This document shows, piece after piece, positions 10,121-18,142 of a stretch of 64,000 nucleotides of DNA. The stretch lies in assembly GCA_035492455.1 (NCBI GenBank), contig DATJJE010000055.1, positions 41,090-105,089 on the forward strand, read 5' to 3'. A program made the position numbers and the translations under genes. Positions within the stretch are counted from its first letter, which is position 1. Each line of letters begins with the position of its first letter. Below the pieces are notes generated by a model, which worked only from the letters and a program-made list of their open reading frames with translations, was not told the DNA's origin and ran no database searches. This DNA is from Gp6-AA40 sp035492455. GTDB lineage: Bacteria; Acidobacteriota; Vicinamibacteria; Vicinamibacterales; UBA2999.

Positions 10121-10411
10121 CTACTTGCCGTCGAGGACCGCGAGCACTTCGTCCTCGCGCATGATGAGGTATTCCTCCCCATCGATCTTGATGTCCTGCC
10201 CCGAGTACTTGCCGAAGAGAATCGTCTCGCCTTCCTTGACGTCGAGCGCCACGCGCTCGCCCTTTTCCTTCTTGCCGAGGCCGACGGCGATCACTTTGCC
10301 CTGCTGGGGCTTTTCCTTGGCGGTGTCCGGGATGATGATGCCGCCGATCTTCTGTTCGCCTTCATCGATCCTCTGGACGATGATGCGGTCGTGTAGCGGT
10401 CTGACTTTCAT
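10121..10411 (-). CDS. groS: Co-chaperonin GroES (10 kDa)
   Basis: 96 residues from the ATG at 10411; the longer frame upstream runs through the operator region and is not used. It begins 'MKVRPLHDRIIVQRID' and contains the mobile-loop region 'EQKIGGIIIPDTAKEKPQQG' and 'LFGKYSGQDIKIDGEEYLI'. Known role: caps GroEL for folding. It is first in the groESL operon, about 95 bases downstream of a CIRCE element and sigma-70-type promoter, so it is probably repressed by HrcA, which is not encoded in the window. A TTGGAG site lies 11 bases before the start. Confidence 0.97.
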   Translation of the reverse strand: MKVRPLHDRIIVQRIDEGEQKIGGIIIPDTAKEKPQQGKVIAVGLGKKEKGERVALDVKEGETILFGKYSGQDIKIDGEEYLIMREDEVLAVLDGK

Positions 10412-10504
10412 GTGAGTGTCGACTCCAACTGTGACTGTCTGGTAACTGCCGCGGCCTGAAGGCCCGGGCAAAATCCTTGAAATTGATGCGGTGCGCACGG
10501 TCAG

Positions 10505-10531
10505 TTAGCACTCACCGTGTGCAACTGCTAA
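10505..10531 (-). promoter_or_regulatory. CIRCE operator (HrcA binding site)
   Basis: TTAGCACTC, nine bases, then AACTGCTAA. The left arm matches the CIRCE consensus exactly, and the right arm matches 7 of 9 (consensus GAGTGCTAA). The element overlaps the end of the -10 region and the expected transcription start of groESL, the classic position for repression by HrcA. Confidence 0.9.
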
Positions 10532-10560
10532 GTGTAGTGAACTGGAAAAATCGGTGTCAA
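10531..10560 (-). promoter_or_regulatory. Housekeeping-type promoter of groESL
   Basis: On the minus strand TTGACA (10555-10560), an 18-base spacer and TACACT (10531-10536). The -35 is perfect and the -10 matches 4 of 6. It reads into the CIRCE element and groES. Confidence 0.8.
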
Positions 10561-10592
10561 GGGTGCAGAACCGAAGCCGACCTCCACCCCTA

Positions 10593-10617
10593 CGGCGGAG
10601 TCCGCCTTCAGGCGGAC
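10593..10617. repeat. GGCGGA/TCCGCC inverted-word cluster at the end of the fis-like gene
   Basis: GGCGGA (10594-10599) with TCCGCC (10601-10606), and GTCCGCC (10600-10606) with GGCGGAC (10611-10617), form two alternative stems that share an arm. The cluster overlaps the stop of the Fis-like gene. There is no T-run. It looks like a short REP-type element or a factor-dependent end. Confidence 0.4.
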
Positions 10618-10823
10618 CGTCTCAGGCGGTACTCGGTCATCTTGCGCGCCAGCGTGTTGCGGTGGATCCCAAGCAGATCCGCGGCCTTGCACAGATTTCC
10701 GTCGGCCTTTGCCAGCACCTGGGTGATGAATTTCTTTTCGAACTCGCGCTGCGCTTCGTCGTAGCGGATCCCCTTGGTCACCATTTCGTCTACCAGTTTT
10801 TCAAGCTGCTCGCGAAGCGGCAT
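10608..10823 (-). CDS. Fis-family helix-turn-helix protein
   Basis: 71 residues. The C-terminal half, 'VLAKADGNLCKAADLLGIHR' and then 'NTLARKMTEY', is a Fis/NtrC-type helix-turn-helix. The N-terminal half is helical ('LREQLEKLVDEMV') and probably dimerises. It resembles the isolated DNA-binding tail of a sigma-54 activator or Fis, without a receiver or ATPase domain. The ATG overlaps the purC stop as TAATG, so it is probably coupled to purC. It may be a nucleoid-type or local regulator; the target is unknown. Confidence 0.75.
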   Translation of the reverse strand: MPLREQLEKLVDEMVTKGIRYDEAQREFEKKFITQVLAKADGNLCKAADLLGIHRNTLARKMTEYRLRRSA

Positions 10824-11722
10824 TAGCGAACCTCTTTTCCGGTCAGACGCCTGAATGCCTCCAGGTACTTGTCCCTCGTGCGCATTACCACGTCATCGGG
10901 CAGCGAGGGGACAGGGGGCTGCTTGTTCCATTTGATCTGCTCGAGGTAGTCGCGGACGTATTGCTTATCGAAACTTGGCTGGGGACCGCCAGGCTTAAAC
11001 TGATCTTTCGGCCAATAGCGCGAGGAGTCCGGCGTCATCGCCTCGTCGATGAGCATGATGCTCCCGTCGCCGGTGAGACCGAACTCGAATTTGGTATCGG
11101 CGAGGATGATGCCTCGCGCCTCCGCGTGCGCCGCGCCGAAGGCGTACAACTGCAACGTCAATTCGCGCAGCGTGGCGACGAGCTGCTCCCCGATGATGCG
11201 GCCGGCCTCGGCCTGGCTGATGTTCACATCGTGGCCGCTGGTGGCCTTCGTCGCGGGCGTGAAGATCGGCGCAGGGAGGCGATCTGATTCACGTAATCCG
11301 GTCGGCAATGGTACGCCGCACACGGAGCCGGTCTCGCGGTAATCCTTCCATCCTGATCCCGAGAGATACCCGCGCGCGACGCATTCGATGGGAATTGGAT
11401 TCGTCTTCCGAACGAGCATCGAGCGGCCGGCGAGCATCTCGACATCGCCGCGCAATGCCTGTGGCAGTGCATCGACATCGATCGAAATCAGGTGATTGCG
11501 GACGATATCCCGCGTCTGCTCGAACCAGAAGGCCGACAGTTGCGTGAGCACCTTGCCCTTGTCGGGAATCCCGGAGCCAAGGACGTAATCGAATGCCGAG
11601 ATTCGATCCGTGGCGACGAGCAGCAGCTCGTCTCCCGCTTCGTAGATGTCGCGTACCTTCCCCTGACGATGGGGCGCAACCCCGTTCAGACGTGTCTCGA
11701 TGACGGGAGCGGCCAATGCCAT
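10823..11722 (-). CDS. purC: Phosphoribosylaminoimidazole-succinocarboxamide synthase (SAICAR synthetase)
   Basis: 299 residues from the ATG at 11722; an ATG 150 bases earlier would add an unrelated 50 residues. Motifs include 'RQGKVRDIYEAGDELLLVAT' (nucleotide-binding strand), 'DRISAFDYVLGSGIPDKG', 'VRKTNPIPIECVARGYLSGS', 'LADTKFEFGL' and 'DEAMTPDSSRYW'. Known role: ATP-dependent joining of CAIR and aspartate in purine synthesis. A promoter with a 17-base spacer lies just upstream, and the Fis-like gene follows in the same transcript. Confidence 0.96.
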   Translation of the reverse strand: MALAAPVIETRLNGVAPHRQGKVRDIYEAGDELLLVATDRISAFDYVLGSGIPDKGKVLTQLSAFWFEQTRDIVRNHLISIDVDALPQALRGDVEMLAGRSMLVRKTNPIPIECVARGYLSGSGWKDYRETGSVCGVPLPTGLRESDRLPAPIFTPATKATSGHDVNISQAEAGRIIGEQLVATLRELTLQLYAFGAAHAEARGIILADTKFEFGLTGDGSIMLIDEAMTPDSSRYWPKDQFKPGGPQPSFDKQYVRDYLEQIKWNKQPPVPSLPDDVVMRTRDKYLEAFRRLTGKEVR

Positions 11723-11766
11723 GTTGGAGAAGTGGTAGAGGTCCTTTGGTGGTTGCGGGAACGCGC

Positions 11767-11795
11767 ATCTTATCCATGTGATGAAACGCCCGCAA
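11767..11795 (-). promoter_or_regulatory. Candidate purC promoter
   Basis: On the minus strand TTGCGG (11790-11795), a 17-base spacer and TAAGAT (11767-11772), about 45 bases before the purC ATG. Both boxes match the sigma-70 consensus at four or five of six positions. Confidence 0.5.
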
Positions 11796-11865
11796 CCGTA
11801 CGCAACAGCACCGGTCGCTCCGCGAAACCAGCCTGATATATTGTGTAGGTTCCCTGAACGCGCGA

Positions 11866-12969
11866 ATGTCAATCCGTACGGCGCTGGTCACGCTTCTGGC
11901 GATTGCCCTGTTCGCGTGGTTTCTCAGTCGCGCGAACTTGGCGGCGGTCGCTACCGAGATTGCGCACGCGCGCACCGGGCTCATCATATGGTCCATCGTC
12001 ATCGCGGCCGTAATGCCGGTCGTGCGCGCCCTGCGGTGGCGCTATCTCCTCGATCCGATCGGCCCGACACGATTCGTCCCCGTGTTGAAGGCGACGATTG
12101 TCGGGTTCGCGGCGCTGGCGTTATTGCCTGCCCGGGCCGGCGATGTCATCAGACCGTACCTGGTTGCACGAACCGAAGGCCTCAACACAGCATCCGTGCT
12201 GGCCACGATCGTGATGGAGCGCGCCCTCGATCTGATCGCAGTGCTGACGCTGCTCGCCTCGTTTGTGTGGCTCTTTGACGGGAGGGCAATTCTCCCTCCA
12301 TCTATGCTGGCGCCGATCCAAGCGTCGGCGACGCTTGCCGCGGCCGCGGTCGTGATGCTGATGGCGATTATGTGGACGCTAGCCACGCATCCCGAGCGCA
12401 TCGCGCGCTTCGTTGCGCGCACCGACCGCATCCTGCCGCACCGCATCGCGCACGCGCTCGCGCAGCTGGCGCGCACGTTCAGCGAGGGGTTCGCCATTGC
12501 GCGCGAGCCGCGCGATCTTGCGATTGCGCTTGTCTGGTCGTTTCCGCTCTGGTTCAGCATCGCGTTGCAGGCCTGGCTCATCACGCGTGCCTTCGGCATC
12601 GTCATTCCGGTATCCGCCAGTTTTCTGATTCAGGGAATGCTCGTCATCGGGGTTGCCGTGCCGACCCCGGGCGCGGTGGGCAGTTTCCACGAGGCCTACC
12701 GGATTGCGGTGACGACGTTCTTTCACGCGCCGAATAATGCGGCGGTGAGCGCCGCGCTCGTGTTGCACGCGGTGTCGTTCCTGACCAGTCTTGTTCCGGG
12801 TGCAGTCATCATGGCGCGCGACGGCATGAGCGTCGCCGGCCTCGGTCGACTCGCGGGCGCCGCCCGCGACGAACCCCTCGACTCGGCGGGGCAGGAACGC
12901 CTCGCTCGAGGGAAAGAAACGGCAGGTTCATCCGATGAAATGCCCGTTCTGCGGCCATCTGGGCGATAA
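11866..12969 (+). CDS. Lysylphosphatidylglycerol synthase TM-region/UPF0104-type membrane protein
   Basis: 367 residues with about eight hydrophobic helices. The first is 'ALVTLLAIALFAWFLS', followed by 'VRALRWRYLLDPIG', the characteristic 'PARAGDVIRPYLVA' and 'ATIVMERALDLIAVL', then 'GVAVPTPGAVGSFHEAYRIA'. These are signatures of the integral-membrane flippase-like family related to the MprF/AglD membrane domain, which moves or modifies lipids. The substrate is unknown. The last 35 bases overlap the start of nrdR, so its non-conserved tail ('GKETAGSSDEMPVLRPSGR') may be a product of that overlap. It is divergent from purC. Confidence 0.75.
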   Translation: MSIRTALVTLLAIALFAWFLSRANLAAVATEIAHARTGLIIWSIVIAAVMPVVRALRWRYLLDPIGPTRFVPVLKATIVGFAALALLPARAGDVIRPYLVARTEGLNTASVLATIVMERALDLIAVLTLLASFVWLFDGRAILPPSMLAPIQASATLAAAAVVMLMAIMWTLATHPERIARFVARTDRILPHRIAHALAQLARTFSEGFAIAREPRDLAIALVWSFPLWFSIALQAWLITRAFGIVIPVSASFLIQGMLVIGVAVPTPGAVGSFHEAYRIAVTTFFHAPNNAAVSAALVLHAVSFLTSLVPGAVIMARDGMSVAGLGRLAGAARDEPLDSAGQERLARGKETAGSSDEMPVLRPSGR

Positions 12970-13393
12970 GGTCGTCGACTCGCGCGAGAGCAAGGAAGGC
13001 GAGGTCATCCGCCGCCGGCGCGAGTGCCTCGACTGCGGACGTCGGTTCACCAGCTACGAGCGGATCGACGAGATTCCCTACATGGTGATCAAGAAGGACG
13101 GTACCCGCGAGCGGTTCGAGCGTCAGAAAGTGATTGCCGGGCTGCTCAAGGCGTGCGAAAAGCGCCCTGTCAGCGTCGCGGCGCTCGAGAAGGTCGCCGA
13201 TCGGATCGAGTCCACGCTGCAGGAGCGACCCGAGAAGGAAATGAGCACCGAGGAAGTGGGCCAGGTCGTGATGGATGAACTGAAGCGCCTCGATAAAGTG
13301 GCCTATGTGCGCTTCGCGTCCGTCTACCGGCATTTCCGCGACATCGGAGAGTTCATGACCGAGCTGAAGGATCTGTTGAACGCGAAAGAATAG
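12935..13393 (+). CDS. nrdR: Transcriptional repressor NrdR
   Basis: 152 residues, standard length. The N-terminal zinc ribbon has cysteines at 3, 6, 31 and 34 (MKCPFCGH and CLDCGRRFTSYER). It is followed by an ATP-cone domain starting 'PYMVIKKDGTRERFERQKVI' and ending 'VAYVRFASVYRHFRDIGEF'. Known role: senses ATP/dATP and represses ribonucleotide-reductase operons through NrdR boxes. It overlaps the preceding membrane-protein gene. No nrd gene is in the window. Confidence 0.96.
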   Translation: MKCPFCGHLGDKVVDSRESKEGEVIRRRRECLDCGRRFTSYERIDEIPYMVIKKDGTRERFERQKVIAGLLKACEKRPVSVAALEKVADRIESTLQERPEKEMSTEEVGQVVMDELKRLDKVAYVRFASVYRHFRDIGEFMTELKDLLNAKE

Positions 13394-13426
13394 GGATTAG
13401 GGGAAGGGGTTGAGGGAAGTGGTCAG

Positions 13427-15700
13427 GTGGCAGTAGCGGGCAGGAAAGAGCAGGTGGCTGCGCCGCCGCAACCACCGCCGCCGACGCGGGGGCGCAGACC
13501 GTTCCGCGACAATACGCGGCTGATCCTGTTTGGGATCTTCATTCTGCTGGCGGTCCTCGCCGGCCTGCTGACACTTGCTGCGCGATCGGCGCGGCTCGCG
13601 CCTGACTTCCTCACCGAGTTCGTTCTCTATGCGCTCTCCGCGACGAACCTGACGATTCTCGTCGCGCTCGTCTTCGTCCTCGCGCGCAACATCGTCAAGC
13701 TGCTCGTCGAGCGGCGGCACGGCCTGCCGTTCGCGCGGTTCCGCGCCAAGCTCGTCGCCGTGCTGCTCGGCATGACGATCATCCCGGCGGTGCTCGTGTT
13801 GATCGTCGGCAGCGAAGTGATCAGGAACAGCGTCGATCGCTGGTTCAACGCGCCGATGAACGACGTGCTGTCGTCGGCCAACGCCATCGCCGGCGACTAC
13901 TACCAGCAACAGCAGCGGCTGGTGTCGCGTGAAGCGCAGCGCATGGCGCGGGCGCTGACGCCGGTTGACCTCGCGGCGTCGCCGATGACCGCCCGCGACG
14001 TCATTGCCGATGACGTGCTGCAGGAGCGGGTCGCGCTCGCCGAGGTGTATCGAGTCGAATCCGCAGGGGCAACGCCGCGCGTTGTGCGCGTCGTCGACAT
14101 GTCCGCAACGGCGTTGCCGCGCGACTACTCGCCGGCGTCTGCGACAACGCTCGCGGAGCGCACCGCGACGTCTGCTGTCGAGATGCACGTTGTCGACCAG
14201 CTTCCCGGCGGCGGCAACCTGATTCGATCCGCAGTGCCCATTCGCTCCGCCAACGGTGGGCCTGTTCATGGCGTCATCGTCGCCAGCGAATACGTCACCA
14301 GCGAGTTCGCCGGCCGCGCGCGGCGCATGACGGCGGCATACGAGGACTATCAGCAGCTGCAGGTGCTGAAGCAGCCGCTGGCCGGGGTGTACTTGTCGTT
14401 CTTCCTGATGCTCACGTTGATGATTCTGATCGGGTCAACGTGGATGGGCCTCTACCTGGCCAAACGCATCACGCGCCCCATCCAGCTGCTGGCGACCGCG
14501 GCGAAGGAGATCGGCGCGGGGCATCTCGATCATCGTGTCGTTCCCGAGACTCAGGACGAGTTCGGCGCGCTCATCGACGCGTTCAACAGCATGGCGGGCG
14601 AGCTGTCGGCAAGCCGCCACCGGCTCGAACGATCGGCTGTGGAGCTCGAACGCAAGCACATGGACGTGGAAGGGAGAAAGCGGTACATCGAAACGATTCT
14701 CGACCGCATCGCAACGGGCGTCTTGTCCGTTGACGCGCTCGGCCGCATTCGTACTGCCAACTCCGCCGCTGTACGCTTACTGGGGATCGACGCGTCGGTC
14801 GCGGGCCTTCCCGCCCACGAGGCGTTCGGCAATTCCGAGCTCAAGCCGCTGGCCGACGTGATCGACGAGGCGCTGAGGAGCCGCGAGGACATACTTCCAC
14901 GCGACGTGTCGCTGACCCGCGGCGGCCGCGAGCTGCACCTCGCGATCATGGCGACGCCGCTTCGCCGCCAGGACGGCGGATCGGATGGCATCGTCATCGT
15001 GTTTGACGATGTGACGCCACTGGTGAGGACACAGAAGGTAGCGGCGTGGCGAGAGGTGGCGAGACGCCTGGCGCACGAGATCAAGAATCCGCTGACGCCG
15101 ATTCAGTTGTCCGCGGAACGCCTGCGCCGGCACCTGTCCTCCTCGCCGGAGCCCACCAAGTCGCTGGTCGACGAGTGCACGAACACCATCGTCGACGAGG
15201 TCGAGTCGCTGAAGGCGCTGGTCGACGAGTTCTCGCAATTCGCGCGCATGCCTGCGCCGCGCACTGTGTCCACCGACCTGCACGGATTGCTCGATGACGT
15301 CTTGAGCCTGTACGTCGGCATTTTCCCGGACGTCGAGATTCGCCGCCGCTTCGCGCCATCGCTGCCCAAGGTCGCCATCGATCCGGAGCAGATCCGCCGC
15401 GTCGTCATCAATCTGATCGACAACGCCATTGAAGCGATGGAGCAGCGCGGGACGATCGAGATCGAGACGCAGCACGATCCGTCGAACAATCTGGTCCGCA
15501 TCGTGGTGGCTGACGATGGCCCCGGCATCCCCGTGTCGGAGCGCGACAAACTGTTCCTGCCCTACTACTCGACGAAGAGGCGGGGCAGCGGTTTGGGTCT
15601 CGCCATCGTTCGCCGCATCATCGCGGAGCACGGCGGCAGCATCGACCTCACCGACAATACGCCGCGCGGAACGCGCTTCGCGGTCGAGTTACCCTGTTAA
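13427..15700 (+). CDS. NtrY-type membrane sensor histidine kinase
   Basis: 757 residues from a GTG. Three N-terminal membrane helices (about 25-45, 60-82 and 105-130) are followed by a 190-residue extracytoplasmic region and a helix at about 325-345 ('FFLMLTLMILIGSTWMGLYL'). HAMP comes next (to ~400), then a PAS-like region ('ILDRIATGVLSVDALGRI'), and HisKA with the phospho-accepting His in 'LAHEIKNPLTPIQLSAERLR'. The HATPase part has 'NLIDNAIEAM' (N box), 'DDGPGIP' and 'GSGLGLAIV'. This order is that of NtrY, which senses nitrogen or redox state and phosphorylates NtrX. The gene for the matching regulator follows after three bases. Confidence 0.88.
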   Translation: MAVAGRKEQVAAPPQPPPPTRGRRPFRDNTRLILFGIFILLAVLAGLLTLAARSARLAPDFLTEFVLYALSATNLTILVALVFVLARNIVKLLVERRHGLPFARFRAKLVAVLLGMTIIPAVLVLIVGSEVIRNSVDRWFNAPMNDVLSSANAIAGDYYQQQQRLVSREAQRMARALTPVDLAASPMTARDVIADDVLQERVALAEVYRVESAGATPRVVRVVDMSATALPRDYSPASATTLAERTATSAVEMHVVDQLPGGGNLIRSAVPIRSANGGPVHGVIVASEYVTSEFAGRARRMTAAYEDYQQLQVLKQPLAGVYLSFFLMLTLMILIGSTWMGLYLAKRITRPIQLLATAAKEIGAGHLDHRVVPETQDEFGALIDAFNSMAGELSASRHRLERSAVELERKHMDVEGRKRYIETILDRIATGVLSVDALGRIRTANSAAVRLLGIDASVAGLPAHEAFGNSELKPLADVIDEALRSREDILPRDVSLTRGGRELHLAIMATPLRRQDGGSDGIVIVFDDVTPLVRTQKVAAWREVARRLAHEIKNPLTPIQLSAERLRRHLSSSPEPTKSLVDECTNTIVDEVESLKALVDEFSQFARMPAPRTVSTDLHGLLDDVLSLYVGIFPDVEIRRRFAPSLPKVAIDPEQIRRVVINLIDNAIEAMEQRGTIEIETQHDPSNNLVRIVVADDGPGIPVSERDKLFLPYYSTKRRGSGLGLAIVRRIIAEHGGSIDLTDNTPRGTRFAVELPC

Positions 15701-15703
15701 CGG

Positions 15704-17095
15704 ATGCCATCCATTCTTCTGGTTGACGACGAACCTGGCGTTCGAAGCGCGTTGGGCGGCGTTCTTCGCGACGAAGGCTACGAGGTCGACGCGGTTGACA
15801 GCGGGGAAGCCTGCCTGGAGCGGCTCTCGCGTCAGGCCTACGACGTCGTCGTGCTCGACATCTGGCTGCCCGGCATGGATGGCCTCGCGACGTTTGCGCG
15901 CATGCGCGAGCGGCAGATCGAGTCGCAGGTGGTGATGATTTCCGGCCACGGCAACATCGAATCTGCGGTGCGCGCTATCAAGATGGGCGCCTTCGATTTC
16001 GTCGAGAAGCCGCTCTCACTCGAGAAGACGGTGCTGGTCGTACGCAATGCGCTGCGGCAACGGCGTCTCGAGGTGGAAAACCAGGCGCTGCGCGCCAAAG
16101 TCGATGCGCAGCACACGATGGTTGGCGAAAGCTACGCGATGGTGCAGCTGCGTGAGCAGGTCGCGATGGCGGCGCCGACCAACGGGCGCGTGCTGATTTA
16201 CGGCGAGAACGGCACCGGTAAGGAGCTCGTCGCCCGCAATATCCATGCGATGAGCCGGAGGCGGACCGGGCCATTCATCGAAGTAAATTGCGCCGCCATT
16301 CCGGAAGAGTTGATCGAGAGCGAGCTATTTGGCCACGTGCGCGGCGCATTCACCGGGGCGGTCGCTGACCGGCGCGGCAAGTTCGAGCTGGCGCACGGCG
16401 GGACGATCTTCCTGGACGAGATCGGCGACATGACGCTGAAGACGCAGGCCAAGGTGCTGCGCGTCCTGCAGGAGCAGGTCATGGAGCCGGTCGGCGGCTC
16501 GACGCGCATTCGCGTCGACGCACGCGTGCTGGCGGCAACGAATAAAGATCTGCGCGCGGAAATTGCGGCCGGCCGTTTTCGTGAGGACCTCTACTTCCGT
16601 TTGAATGTGGTGCCCATCTTCGTTCCGGCGCTGCGCGATCGGCACGAAGACATCCCGTTGCTGGCGGACCACTTCATGGCGATGCTGGCGCGCGAGTACG
16701 GGCGGCGGCCGAAGGTGTTCGAGCCGGATGCGGTGGCGGCGCTGCAGCGATACCCGTGGCCCGGCAACGTGCGCGAGCTGCGGAATCTCGTCGAACGGCT
16801 GATGATCATGGTCCCGGGCGAGCGCATCACGGCGCGCGACCTCGCGTTCCTCGAGCAGGGAGTCGCCGCCGGCGCGGATGTTGCGGCGCCGGCGCCGTCA
16901 GCAACGACGACGCCGCTGCACGACGCGCGGGACCGCTTCGAGCGCGACTACATTCTCCGCGCCCTTGCGGCGCAGCAGGGCAACATCTCACGTACCGCGG
17001 AAGCGCTCGGCATCGAACGGAGCAACCTGTATCGGAAGATGCGTGCGTTCGGAATCATGCCCGCACGTAAATCTGAAGAGGAGGACGCGGTCTAA
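15704..17095 (+). CDS. NtrX/NtrC-type sigma-54 response regulator
   Basis: 463 residues. The receiver domain (1-120) has the phosphorylation Asp at about 52 in 'DVVVLDIWLPGMDG'. An AAA+ central domain follows, with Walker A 'YGENGTGKELVARNIH', the sigma-54 contact loop 'VRGAFTGAVADRRGKFE' and 'GGTIFLDEIGDM'. A C-terminal Fis-type helix-turn-helix is 'QQGNISRTAEALGIERSNLY'. With the upstream kinase it forms a two-component system that would open sigma-54 promoters; the target genes are not visible here. The stop falls inside an inverted word repeat shared with the convergent ftcD-like gene. Confidence 0.92.
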   Translation: MPSILLVDDEPGVRSALGGVLRDEGYEVDAVDSGEACLERLSRQAYDVVVLDIWLPGMDGLATFARMRERQIESQVVMISGHGNIESAVRAIKMGAFDFVEKPLSLEKTVLVVRNALRQRRLEVENQALRAKVDAQHTMVGESYAMVQLREQVAMAAPTNGRVLIYGENGTGKELVARNIHAMSRRRTGPFIEVNCAAIPEELIESELFGHVRGAFTGAVADRRGKFELAHGGTIFLDEIGDMTLKTQAKVLRVLQEQVMEPVGGSTRIRVDARVLAATNKDLRAEIAAGRFREDLYFRLNVVPIFVPALRDRHEDIPLLADHFMAMLAREYGRRPKVFEPDAVAALQRYPWPGNVRELRNLVERLMIMVPGERITARDLAFLEQGVAAGADVAAPAPSATTTPLHDARDRFERDYILRALAAQQGNISRTAEALGIERSNLYRKMRAFGIMPARKSEEEDAV

Positions 17096-17153
17096 GTGGA
17101 AAAGGGGAGCGCGCCAAGTTACTTTTCCACTTTTCCACTTTTCAAGTTTTCCA
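17094..17153. repeat. Inverted octamer array between ntrX-like and glutamate formimidoyltransferase genes
   Basis: Four successive octamers of the type CTTTTCCA start at 17122, 17130, 17138 and 17146. Their complement, AAGTGGAAAAG, stands at 17094-17104 and pairs perfectly over 11 bases with 17122-17132. The array supplies the ntrX stop region and the last ten or so codons of the convergent gene, whose C-terminus reads VENLKSGKVEK as a result. Confidence 0.75.
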
Positions 17154-18054
17154 CTTCGTCCGATCCTCTTAACCGCGCTTCCAGGACCTGGTCCCGCCTG
17201 AACTGCGTCAGCTGCAGCGTGCTGATGGCGACATCGAGCAGCGCGGCGGCGGGCACGAGGCCGACAATTTCACTCTCGAGAACATTGACGCCGTGTTTCG
17301 CGGCTTCACGCTGAACCGCTTCGAACACGCGCAGGATAGGCGTCTTCTCGTAATTCGTTAGATTCATCGAGACTTGAACGATGTTCCGCTCGGCGAGCGT
17401 GACGCCCATCGCCTTGACGTAGCGGAACCCTCCGCTGCTGAAGCGCACGGCGGCGGCGATCTTTTTCGCCACGTCGAGCCGATCGGTGTTCAGGTTGATG
17501 TTGTAGGCGATGAGCGGCATCCGCGCGCCGATGACCGACGCGCCGGCGGTTGGATGCGGCATCGATGGTCCGAAATCCGGTGTCCATCCATCGCTCGTCA
17601 TCTTCGCCGCAAGTCCCTCGAACTCGCCGCGCCGGATGTCCTCGAGATTCTTCCGCAGCGGATGTGACGAGGCTTCCTCGTAGAGATAGACCGGGACGTT
17701 GAACCGCTCGGCGACGGCACGCGCGGTAACTTTCGCCAGCGCGATGCAGTCTTCCATCGTTACCCCTTCGATGGGCACGAACGGGACGACGTCGACAGCC
17801 CCCATGCGCGGGTGCTCACCGGTGTGCGTACGTAGATCGATCGCCGCGATGGCTTTTTCGAAGAGGACGAGAACCGCGGCTGTGAGTCCGACCGCATCGC
17901 CGGCCAGCGTGATCACCGAACGGTTGTGCGACGTGTCGGATGACCAGTCGAGCAGCCGCACCCCCGGTACCCGCCGCAGCGCCTCGATGATCTCCTCGAC
18001 GACCGTCGTACGACGTCCTTCACTGATGTTGGGGACGCATTCGATGATCGGCAC
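17119..18054 (-). CDS. Glutamate formimidoyltransferase
   Basis: 311 residues beginning 'MPIIECVPNISEGRR', the hallmark of the formiminotransferase N-terminal domain. Further motifs are 'DVVPFVPIEGVTMEDCIALA', 'PVYLYEEASS', 'GPSMPHPTAGASVIGARMPL' and 'NINLNTDRLDVAKKIA'. It lacks the cyclodeaminase domain found in animal FTCD. Known role: transfers the formimino group of N-formimino-glutamate (from histidine breakdown) to tetrahydrofolate. No hut genes flank it. The final ten residues come from an octamer repeat and are probably not conserved. Confidence 0.93.
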   Translation of the reverse strand: MPIIECVPNISEGRRTTVVEEIIEALRRVPGVRLLDWSSDTSHNRSVITLAGDAVGLTAAVLVLFEKAIAAIDLRTHTGEHPRMGAVDVVPFVPIEGVTMEDCIALAKVTARAVAERFNVPVYLYEEASSHPLRKNLEDIRRGEFEGLAAKMTSDGWTPDFGPSMPHPTAGASVIGARMPLIAYNINLNTDRLDVAKKIAAAVRFSSGGFRYVKAMGVTLAERNIVQVSMNLTNYEKTPILRVFEAVQREAAKHGVNVLESEIVGLVPAAALLDVAISTLQLTQFRRDQVLEARLRGSDEVENLKSGKVEK

Positions 18055-18077
18055 CGAGTGATGTTATCGGCAATTCA

Positions 18078-18106
18078 TTGACGGATCAGATCTTTTCCCC
18101 CATAAT
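18078..18106 (+). promoter_or_regulatory. Promoter of the TPR-RDD-pgpA-cinA run
   Basis: TTGACG (18078-18083), a 17-base spacer and CATAAT (18101-18106), each five of six to the sigma-70 consensus. It lies 37 bases before the ATG at 18143, in the gap between divergent genes. Confidence 0.75.
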
Positions 18107-18142
18107 CCCAGCGGCGTTCTCGACCGACACATCTATCGATTG

